64,000 nucleotides of DNA from Lottia gigantea (Eukaryota > Mollusca > Gastropoda > Lottiidae), in assembly GCF_000327385.1 (NCBI RefSeq), contig NW_008707025.1, positions 634,782 through 698,781 of the forward strand. Reading direction: 5' to 3'. Made by a program: the position numbers and the translations under genes. Shown in pieces: positions 23,001-32,700 of the stretch. The notes below the pieces were generated by a model. The model saw nothing but the letters and a program-made list of their open reading frames with translations, searched no databases and was not told where the DNA came from. How positions within the stretch are numbered: position 1 is the first letter of the stretch; each line of letters opens with the position of its first letter.

Positions 23001-24191
23001 ATCAAAGTTTCTTTTTAAGATAGATGTTGATTTCCTATTTGATCTGTTTTTCAGGACTTTAACAGTGAGTTCTATTTGAGTCAGATGTCAGTCATAGATA
23101 TTTGTCATTTACTGTCCAAATTATCTGGCATCAACCAATCAATGCTGTCACAATATGCTGTAGCTATAAGAGAAAACAACATCACAGGATTGGTACTGGC
23201 CAACTGTGACATAGATGAACTTGGTAAGTGTATGGAAATGAAATTTGGTGATTGGCAGTTGTTCAAGGCAGCCATTTTGTCTTTACGTGATGCAGAAGTA
23301 CAATCCTCCACAACCAATGTTCAGACTAAGTACAGTGATGGTGTATTCTATGGAAAGTCAGTTTCTCCAACCAAGTTCAACTCAACTTTAAGTGAAGCTG
23401 ATTTGACCAGAAGGAGAGCATCCATGGGAACCACGAGAAAGTCAAGTCTGATTAGTAGCATTTCACCTGATGATGAGGTAGCATCTGTTAAATCCAGATT
23501 CAAAAGAAATGACAGCATTGTACAGCAGCTTAGTCTAGAGACTGCCATTTTAAGGGAAGCTTTAGAAGAGTTTACTGAAGAAGGACTTATTGAAGAAATG
23601 GATGGCCCAGAACAGGCAATGTTTAATCTAGCTTCAGATGAAGAGGATGAGACCAACAGAAAAGAAAGTGTGTCTACTTATGTGAAAGGTCTTGAGCATC
23701 ATCCTCTGAGATCCTACTCTTGTCCCAGTCCTTCCCAGGAACAAAAGGATTCAATAGATCAAGATGAGCCAGAAACAACTGTTGCAGTTATGGAGAATTC
23801 TCCATCAGTTACCACAGAACGCCGGGATTCTCATTCTAGTATTGCTAAATCCATTTCTACTAGCATCGAGAAGCTTACCAAACCAATTGTACATGCCTTG
23901 GAGAGTGTCCATTATAAAGATAAGCAGGGTGATACCATTCCTTTGGTTGGCATGTCAGCTAGCTCATCCTCAGAAAGCAAGGGAAGCAACAAATCAAATG
24001 AACCAGCAGTGTTGACTATTGAATCTGATATGCCTACCAGTGGTTCCTCTGATAACAGATCAAAAAGAGCTGCAGTTGAAGGATATATGGATTACTTTTC
24101 CACTACAATTAAACCATCCAGTGAAGATTCCAAAAGTCCTGAATCACAAGACTCTTCAACTGCTGGTCCAAGGAGTGAATATTTTCTATAA
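11028..24191 (+). CDS. KIDINS220: Kidins220/ARMS: ankyrin-repeat, KAP-NTPase membrane scaffold
   Basis: Coding starts at 11068. Exons: 11028-11178, 11684-11783, 12353-12451, 12764-12862, 13023-13121, 13421-13519, 13845-13943, 14136-14234, 14340-14438, 14940-15038, 15560-15658, 16095-16272, 16692-16853, 17176-17361, 17835-18012, 18456-18604, 19725-20416, 20796-21009, 21460-21622, 21979-22166, 22565-22869, 23055-24191. All have GT/AG ends and compatible phases, giving about 1,550 residues (human about 1,770). Order: ankyrin repeats (to about 400), KAP domain with Walker A AKWGSGKS (466-473), two membrane segments (about 500-546), two more (about 665-715), Walker B VVVVDGLD (775-782), SAM-like domain (about 1180-1250), Ser/Thr-rich acidic tail. 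In vertebrates it is a neurotrophin- and ephrin-receptor scaffold in the plasma membrane. Exon 2 carries one extra T, described separately. Identity is secure. Confidence 0.95.
11684..11783 (+). other. KIDINS220: Kidins220 exon 2 with a 1-nt insertion in a T run
   Basis: From the acceptor the frame reads ATG GGC CAG ACA TTT, as expected (human has GQTPLMIAAEQG). The conserved continuation [17 protein letters not shown] lies one base out of frame. The exon is 100 nt, while its nine sister exons are 99 nt. A TTTT run at 11696-11699 where TTT would restore the ankyrin frame explains this. It may be an assembly or read error, or a real allele. No alternative donor or acceptor nearby repairs the frame. 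Confidence 0.85.
14267..14336 (+). pseudogene. Decayed partial copy of Kidins220 exon 9 in intron 8
   Basis: About 70 bp immediately upstream of exon 9 repeat most of that exon: 'ttaatacatgc', 'tatatagagatagtaagatc' and 'agacatgtt' occur in the same order and spacing, with a 3-nt deletion and scattered substitutions. The copy ends at the exon 9 acceptor. It lacks a complete exon and is interpreted as a tandem duplication remnant. Confidence 0.85.
15279..15350 (+). mobile_element. tRNA-derived SINE head, fragment
   Basis: An A-box-like 'atagctcagccagt' and a B-box-like 'ggtttcgaatcct' lie about 50 bp apart. The same arrangement opens the complete SINE at 53955-54220. The fold is not a functional tRNA: it lacks a matched acceptor stem. 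It lies in Kidins220 intron 10. A related SINE body, with 'gtgcacactgcatggc', follows exon 11 at about 15690-15975. Confidence 0.6.
17500..17834. repeat. AT-rich simple repeat (ATGAT/ATGTT)
   Basis: Irregular runs of 'atgatatgat' and 'ttatgttatatt' fill most of Kidins220 intron 14 up to the exon 15 acceptor at 17833-17834. It is low-complexity sequence without other features. Confidence 0.8.
18706..19655. repeat. 25-27-bp minisatellite interrupted by the MITE
   Basis: About twenty units of 'aataagccattccttagtc' plus 'gtattcaa' run from 19070 to 19655. One unit, split by the MITE, starts at about 18706. Adjacent units at 19509 and 19536 are 27 bp apart; others are 25-26 bp. The array fills most of Kidins220 intron 16. 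Confidence 0.9.
18730..19065. mobile_element. PIF/Harbinger-like MITE in Kidins220 intron 16
   Basis: A 336-bp non-coding element with terminal inverted repeats. It starts AGCTAAGGTTCCATA and ends TATGGAATCTTAGCT, and subterminal 'gcgtcatgcgga' and 'tccgcatgatga' extend the match. A TTA flanks each end (18727-18729 and 19066-19068) as a target duplication. TTA/TAA duplications are typical of PIF/Harbinger elements. No transposase is encoded. Confidence 0.85.
21168..21443. repeat. Diverged ~80-bp duplication in Kidins220 intron 18
   Basis: About 21168-21250 and 21364-21443 share an ordered series of short matches, such as 'aaactgaa', 'gtatttta' and 'acaatgtcac' against 'gcaatgtcac'. This looks like an old local duplication just ahead of exon 19. 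Confidence 0.45.
21604..21870 (+). repeat. Tandem copies of the Kidins220 exon 19 donor junction
   Basis: The last ~20 nt of exon 19 and the first ~30 nt of intron 19 ('cattctgtttatcaaaag' then 'taagtagttgtggttcatg') recur about five times. Intact GTAAGT donors follow at 21675, 21770 and 21794 besides the true one at 21623. One further copy has GTAGGT. Reading past the true donor meets TAA at once, so use of a downstream copy would end translation. Confidence 0.85.
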
Positions 24192-26415
24192 ATAGTTAAA
24201 TTCTATTCTATAACAAGTATAACCTGTTTGATTTTAATCCAATTCCATTGATTTGTTAACTGATTTAAGTTTAATTTTCTTTTTGATTGTTAAATTACAA
24301 CCATTTCATTTCTACAATTTTAATATTTGCAATTTAAACTAGAAAATTGTGGTTCTTTAAGCCAAGTGCAGACAACAGATTTTTTTTCTGTTGAAACTAA
24401 AAGGCTTGTGTTCAATTATTCATTAGCACGATGGACATTGTTCAAAAGAAAGAGTGCGTATGCTGCTTTGTCACATGACCTCAAGATCCAAGTATAGTTT
24501 TACTCCATGTGAGAGATATTGTGTATTGATATGGTGAGGATGGAAAATGATTTGTAAAAACATCCTTATTCAACTCATATGGCAGACGAAACATTTGTTA
24601 AGAATCTAAACAAGTTTGATTTTCAAACAAATGTTCCTTGAAACAGAAAACAATGTTTGTTGTGCACACAAAAGATATTCTCATGAAACAATATTTTGCA
24701 TCATGCTTTACTCATTTCATTAGATCTGTTTTAGTAATCAATCTGAAACAGAATTTTTTTTTCAGAACTTCTATGTTAAATTGTCGTCATTGCATTCTTC
24801 CTATTTTCTGTCTATTGACGACAGCTGAGTATAGAAACGCTTCATTTTATTTGACTTGCAAAGACCAGATGTGAATGGTGCAAATCAATGCTAATATTAT
24901 CCTCTATACACTAAAAAAGATTGTGAACAAAGAAAAAATGTTAAATGATATCTATTATTGCAGAAATTTACACTGTCATAGTTAAAATAGATTTTGTCTT
25001 CTGGAATGGATGGAATAATGTGCAATGATTGAAATCTTAATGAGAAATTAATCAAAAGATTGTGGTATTAAGATTAAAAGATTATATATGACGTTGATAT
25101 TTTTGTTTAAATTCCAGAAAATTCTGTTTTGTCTTTAATGTCCTCTTCAATGAATCTTAACTCAAGGTAGATGTCTGGTAAAGGATATTGACTCTCTGAC
25201 ATTTGACCTGGCCTACCGGTCATGTATGGAAAATAAAGCCAAATCATTAGCCTTTGAACTGTGATTGTTTGCTGGCGTCCCAAGACCTTGACAAGTTCCA
25301 TGTCCTTGACAGAATGGGCTTAATTTTCTTACAGACACCTGTGATATGTGTATGTCAACTATGTATTGATAGGGCAGTTTGCAAGAAAAAGTTCTTTTGG
25401 ATGCCCTTCACAGGTTTTCTATCTTTGATGCAAAACAATAATTTCATACAAAATCAACTTTAATCAGTGAAAATTATGCATAAATAAATAACCATTGAAA
25501 TCATACAAAAATAATAAACATTGACCTTAAATTCGAGGTAGCCTAAAACAGAAAAAAATAGTTAAGTGAAGTTGAAGGTAGCATCTACAAGGTTTGGAAA
25601 ATTGAGATCAACCCACGTCACTTGTAAACTCAACTATAACTAACTGTCTCTGAAATTTAGTTTTATCTTGACGATTGAAATATGTAAAGTCATCAAGATA
25701 GAACTGAAATATTAGCTGCCTTTATCAATTTTTTAATTTGAATTAAAATTCAGTTATATACCAGCACACCACTTACAAGGCATGCTTTCTCAAATCACCA
25801 TCTCTTCGAATATTTAACAGGCACAGGGCTACTAAACCATTCAATAAATTTTAAAAATATTTATGGAGCATAGTTATTTTCCATTATAGTCAAAACTTTG
25901 AAATATTATAATAGAACTTGAATCATACTGTTACTCAGAGTTTCACGCTATGCAATCTTCAGACAATTGATCCTATTTTCAGCCTGCGAGTAAAACTTAT
26001 TCATTTAGTTTAAAACCTAATTTGATAAAAATATAGCTTCCACATCATGATATTCTCAAATCTGAACATTGACTTTTATACCAAATTACTGGGAGAAGAT
26101 TTTCAGTAGCAAATTTACCATCCTTTACTCTAGATGTTTACAATTAATATTGATATCGGAGAAGAAATACAGGTTAAGGAAGGAAGTTACATATCATGTG
26201 AAAAGCATCATGTATTTTTGCTAAACATTTTACACATTTTACACATTTGTAAAATCTTTCTTACACTCATTGAAAAACCACTCTCAAATAAAAATGTTAT
26301 TAAACATATTGAATATAAACCAAGTTGTTTGAGTGGACATTTACTGGACAATAAAATTAACTTGATTTTAGTGTTGCAGCTGCTAAAATTTTTCAAGCGC
26401 TAATCATTTCCCCAA
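24192..26415. other. Kidins220 3' UTR and intergenic, no gene seen
   Basis: AT-rich sequence after the Kidins220 stop. The first clear AATAAA on the plus strand is at 25232-25237, about 1 kb after the stop, a plausible but unproven poly(A) signal. ORFs here are short and look random on both strands. Confidence 0.5.
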
Positions 26416-26417
26416 TA

Positions 26418-26698
26418 ATTAAAGGGATTGTTAAGAGGTTTTCTAAACTTTTTTGCACCATTCCAATTATCAATTAAACGTCTGGGACTCTTGCATTTCC
26501 ACAAAAAGTAAGTGTTTGATTGCAAAAGCGGCTATAAGTATTTTAGCGATAGTGATGTCCTAAAACGCTCAGTTTAAGTGGAATTGCAAAAACCACAGAC
26601 ATCTGATTGAAAATTGGAATGGTGTAAATCAGTACTATCAGTGTCCACTTTACTTATAGAATTGTTAAAAAACCTCTTTAAAATCCCTTAAAAGATCT
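26418..26698. mobile_element. CRE-family palindromic MITE, full length
   Basis: The left end is AGGGATTGTTAAGAGG with TAA before it. The right end is CCTCTTTAAAATCCCT with TAA after it, a possible 3-bp target duplication. Inner arms show 'tttgcaccattccaatt' and 'aaaattggaatggtgtaaa'. The CRE positions have decayed. The copy sits just beyond the MOSPD2 poly(A) signal. Confidence 0.8.
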
Positions 26699-26749
26699 TA
26701 ACTATAATTTTATAAAACATATTCTTACTGCCTAATAGAAACTGATGTT

Positions 26750-26755
26750 TTTATT
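26750..26755 (-). terminator. MOSPD2: Probable MOSPD2 poly(A) signal AATAAA
   Basis: AATAAA on the minus strand, about 45 nt after the MOSPD2 stop codon. Position and strand fit a short 3' UTR. The cleavage site is not visible. Confidence 0.5.
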
Positions 26756-26799
26756 TGAATATCCAGAAACAATTTTGTCATGAAATTTTAGCACTTGTA

Positions 26800-29700
26800 T
26801 TAAAATAAAGATGATGAACATCCACTGTGTCGTATAGATAATACCTCTTCATGAAATAAATAACATAACATAGAGATAAAGGCAATAAACAAAAAGAACA
26901 TAAATAACTGTGTTCTCAATAACAATTGAACATGATTTTGTAATATTACATTATCTCTTTGTATTGTATCTAACTGTAAAAAAAAAAAAATTATAAGATT
27001 TAAAAGGTAGGCTAAAACTGGTAAATGATATTTCAGAATCTAAATGGATTTTCATGTGCATAAACTTCTTCACAATGATTTGATTGGATTTTACACCTGC
27101 AAATACAGCCTATCAGAGTCCTCGACAGAAACATTGTAAATACTACGGTTAATTGTTTACAGACATACTGTTAAGAGCTCTGATTGGCTGTATTTGCTAG
27201 CATACAATCCAATCAATCACTGCAATAACACACTTTCCATGATACAAGTGGTTTTTGATGTCAAGGCATTGGAGGCAGTTTGTAAATCTTGACATTGTGA
27301 AGATGGTATATCTTGGACATTTCTATTCTATTTGAAATGATTTCAGGCTTAATGATTTCAGGCTTACTGTCTATAGCACTTGATGTGTTTTTTTCAGTCC
27401 TTCCAACGAAATTTACTGATAGAAGAATCCTCATTAAAAACGTCAAAGGTATGTCCTATTACATGAAGGTGATAAATACACTTAAACTGGTACCTGTTGT
27501 GTTCGCTTATAGACTGCAGGATTTAGCGGGATTTAGCAAGACATCTTTTCAGCGGTGACATCTGGGAACCCCAATGACATTACTGTAGGTTATGAATTTT
27601 GACCAATCAATGCCAAGATGACAATAGCCCAAACCCATTCCTCGGTGCCAAGCTTTAGATAGAATGGGGGACCAGCTTAGGGTACGCTAATTTATTTTGA
27701 AAGTTTAAATAAAAACTGGTTTTAGATTTACTTACTTGTCTACTGATTTTAAGTAATCGTTGATCTGATGTCATGTTGATATTATCTATTTCTGATTTAA
27801 GATCTCCTATATCACCAGTATCACTAGTTGTCTGGGTACACCGTAACCTTAAACACAATCATATACCATATTCTTAGTTATAAATATCAAAAATACCCTC
27901 CCTTTCCTAATCATTATGTTAATGAGGCTTGCTATCTTATTAATTTGACAGATAAGCTTATTGAACAGGATAGACAGGTAAGTTTATAATATTAGCTTAC
28001 AGTAGCAAAATGATATTCTGGATATTCTGAAATAGCTAAGGGGTTGGTGGACTGTTGATTTCTTCACGATTGGAATTCAAGGAAAGTTGGAATGTCAGGG
28101 TTCAGAACGCTTGTGTGCAGAAAAAATAGTTGGTGCACCAAAATTCAGAATGGCATAGGAAGATGGAAGATTTTTAAGTGACGTCTGCTTCCATACTTTT
28201 TGATTGGGTCCAGAATAAAGCACCAAAAAAATACTATTAAGAATTCAGAATTACTTTTGGGGCCATCTTTACCTACCTGTGTTCCATAATATTTTCTTTT
28301 CCAACCTTTTTCCATAAATCATTTATAGAGTCTGCTGTTTCATTAGTAACTTCCATGGCCATGATCAAAAATTTATCTTTAGCTATTGTACTACTGAAAC
28401 CTTCAAATAACATAACACATTTATGCAAGGAAACAAAGGAGGTGTAGATAAGCAAAGCAAACCACAGAACATTAAGTTATCAGTATGAAGAAAGAATCAG
28501 AGTACGTGCCAAGCAATTCTACTGATAGAGATTAGATACGAGATATGTTCATACTTTATTCTTTTCTAAACCTAATTGGACTATTGAAGATGGACAATGC
28601 TTTGCAGTGTAAAATGAGGGAAATTTTGCAAGGACAGCAGAATAAGATTGCTCTTTTTCTATTTCAATTGTCGAGGGATCTTTAACATGCACAGCCTGTA
28701 GCACATGGGTCCTACAAAGGATTGACACTTTTGCCATTTTTGCCCCTCTGACACAGGGCATGTTGTTCAAATAAAAATAGAGTTTCAAATTCTACTTTCT
28801 GGGCTAATGAAAAATTCCAATAATCCTGAATTGATTCTAAAAAATTCTAGGAAAATTCCAATAATCCTGTAATGATTCTGATTGTATTGAAGAACTTGTT
28901 GATGCCTACCTGGTTGTAAATAGACATGAACCTCTGTACAAGAACCAGATCTTACCAGACCAGAACTGGGTCGAACACGATATTTTTCAGGAGAGGTAGT
29001 TTTAACTTTATAAGCTATAGAATAGGGTAATGTATTAGTTAGTGATATCACATCATAGCTTTCTTTACCATTCTCATCTACAACAAACTCTAACTCTTCT
29101 GCTGGGCTGAAATAAACAATGATTGACTGATCAATAAAATCTTGATAAAGTCTTCTTCATTAAGCTTATAAACCCTTTCGGGCATCAGCCATTTTGAATT
29201 GAGAATGAGGCTCATAGTCATAACACAAGTTACAAAGTCACTGCAGTGCCTCAAATCTCATTATTTAAATCAAATCTAATAATATTGTATTATAGAATTA
29301 GAATTGATTAAGCCATTTAATGATATCTTCAGATAAAGTTTACATTCACACATTTCTGAGAACTTCTGAGGGCTGTTTTAATGACAGGTTAAGGGGAAAA
29401 CATAAGCTTACAGTAAGAGTGAGTTTGAAACGCCAAAGGTCACAAAAGGAAAAAAAAAAAATTAATCACATTTCTGTGGCAAAGTTAAGCAAAACAAATC
29501 AGCTGACAAGCTTACCTGATAGTCAAGAGTCTACCAATGAAAGAATTCTCATCTCTATTCTGTTTTTTAAAACTAGAACTGTATGTTCTACTGATAGTTG
29601 TCTGAAATAAAAGAAATAAATGAAAAACATTTTAATTATTTTTAAATATGGTAGATCTACCACGCAATTTAAAATACATGGTAACCATTGTCATAGATCA

Positions 29701-32700
29701 TCTTTTTTTTGGACATAATTTCACAACTGGCATGTTATCTAAATAGATCAGTTATAACATAAAATTCCTAAATAAAATATTGTTGTCTTACTGGTCCAAG
29801 AAACTGAAGTCACACTTTGATCTATAGTACAGTACTAGTAGGTTTGGCTACTGAAAGTTGCTCAAGTCAAATGTTGCAAGATGCATTAATTTGTATGTCA
29901 CAGGCACTTGTACCCTGCTGGCCAGCCCTGTGTCAGTGCCTTTTGACATTCTGTTGATAAGTCTAAGCCAGGCTAAGGAAGGTTAGACACACTTTGTGGA
30001 CTTATTAGTCCAGGACTAGGAGTAGATTTGCTTATCTAACCACATCAATTTTAACATATATATAACATATGAAATTGGCCTTGGAACCTTGGCTAATCTT
30101 TGCCTACAGATATAATCTACTTTACTTGCATTCTGGAGTAAAGTTAAAAAAAATATAACCATTATAAAAACTGACCTTTCTAAAAATGGCATTGCTGTTT
30201 GTGTCCTGTTGTGAAATGCTGTCATTGCTCAAACTTTTATAAAGTTGGGAGTCTTGGTCGGCAAATGTCACCTGAAATATCAAATCAAAATTGAGAAATG
30301 ATGATCACAATCAAGGCAGGATTGCAAAGATTCAAGGATAGCACCATTTTTAATCCCAAAATACTTACATTTTCCTCAGAAATCATGTTCCAAACAAAAT
30401 CAATGTTTTGAAAACTCCACAATCATGCTTCAATTTAGCGGTTGCTATGTTGGACTATGACATCACAATTTGATGATGTCATAGGTTCTTTATGTAACTA
30501 AGGATGTGATTGACAGCTGATATTATTTTCATTCTCTTTGAAATAAAGCACCTGTTTAGAGTCTATTAATAACTAAGAATAAAATTTTTGTAATAAAAGT
30601 ATTTAAAAAATGTTGCCATGGTTACCAACAGTTTTTAACCAAATTGTAGAATATACATTTTTCTCAATTATTAAGAAATATTTTTTGCTAAATGTAGGCC
30701 TACTCAAAAATGTTTTTAAATTTACTGTGCCAAGGATACAAAATAAATTCTTTTTCACCTTCTTTGTAAAAAATTGTCAGGAATTTTATTTCAAAAATTT
30801 TGAAGAATTTAGAAAAATTGATTTGCTATGGATACCTTTATTAATATTTAAATAAATAACACAGCAATTTTTTTTATATATTTTAAGCTAATTCCATCAA
30901 GATTGTAACAAACCTAAAACTGAGGGGAGGGTGCACACAGTATGGAATTAAAGTATTTATATAAAATATAAAATGTTAAAATTACCTTTTTTCGTGTCGA
31001 ATTCAACAACATGGAATCAGCATCTCCTGCCTCTGTTACTGGCTCTGGTGGGTATTTATATACAAACTTATCCTAGTTAAAAAAAAAAAAAACAAATGTT
31101 TAAAAATTTCCAATATTTGCATATATTTACATTAGCTATTATTTCTTCCATTGGTTGAATACAAATTTGTGTGGAGTTTATATCACCATAAACGCCGTTG
31201 CTTCATCACCAAAACATCAGGCGTAGTAATTTTAACCAATGACATTGTTTTTCATTGACGTCATTGTATCAAATAGATGGTCTCCAATGTAAACAATCTT
31301 GTCAGTAGTCCCAAACGTTGAAATGTAAAGAAATAGCCCCTACTTAAATTCATATTGAAGTCTAATGCACATTTATTCAATTTTATATATTCAATTATAT
31401 TTATTCAATTATTCAATTTTACTTATTCAACTATTCAATTTTATTTATTCAATTATTCAATATATTTATTCAATTATTCAATTTTACTTATTCAATTTTA
31501 TTTATTCAATTATTCAATATATTTATTCAATTATTCAATTTTAATTATTCAATTTTATTTATTTAATTATTCAATTTTATTTATTCAATTTTATTTATTC
31601 AATCAATTTTATTTATTCAATTATTCAATTTTATTTATTCAATTTTATTAATTCAATTTTATTTATTCAATTATTCAATTTTATTTATTCAATTATTCAA
31701 TTTTATTTATTCAATTATCCTAGAAAATGTGCAAATTTAAATTTTGATAAGGCACCTTGGGATCCTTACATCTGGAATTTCTGACAAATTGTGATATTTT
31801 ATTGTTTATTCTGTAATGATGGCCTTCAAATTTGTCATTTCTGAACATTTCTTTCTCATTTGATTTTAGATGAACCAAATTTTATTCAGAAAACAAGCTT
31901 TTAATTCATTTGATAGGTAAATAGATGAATTATAATCCTTGCTATATATATACTTACAGTGCCTCCCATATGAGTTAATATCTGGTCTCTATTTATATAC
32001 TCCTGTATATCACTCTTGGTAACAAATTTAATGACTTTCACTGCTTCTTGACTTAACCATGCTTTAATAACCTTCCATGCAGCTAAAATATTCATTAATG
32101 GAATAAGCATGTAATCCTGTTTCAATTGTAGACAAACTTAGTGTCTGAATTGAAGGTTGAGAAGTGATACAGACAGCTCGAATTAAGGTCTAATGATCCA
32201 GTCAAGAATTCATCACAACTATTTATGCATTCCATAGTTTGAATCTGTTTGAAAATATTCATTTTAGGGCATTATTCATTTCATCTTGTTTGATTTGTAG
32301 ACAAACTGAAAGTCTGATTTAAATTTTCAAACAATATTTGACAACTTTATAATTCAGGTAGGTCTGTGAAAATTGTCTCTATTTATAAACAGCATATTTT
32401 GAGTGGCCCTCAGCAGAAAAAAAAATCGATTTCAATAACTGCCAAAGGCTTTCTTTTTATTCTTAAAGGTGGGTTGAGTATTTGAATCAAATCCTTTGCT
32501 CGAGCAGTAATATTTTTGTACACTTCATTTATTGAATAAGGATCTAGTGTTCATAAATAGAATTTGTTTACTTACCATTGAATATCCACGGCATTTCATA
32601 AATCAACATGTAAGCTAAAAAAAAAATACCATTATTGTTAAAGATATTAACAGTCTTATTAGTCTTTGTATGCCTATCAGAGGAATGCCAATGGAAGCTA

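Noticed and set aside
31355-31651. 98-codon Phe/Tyr/Ile-rich frame on the plus strand
   Set aside because: It is the translation of a TTATTCAA minisatellite inside a MOSPD2 intron.
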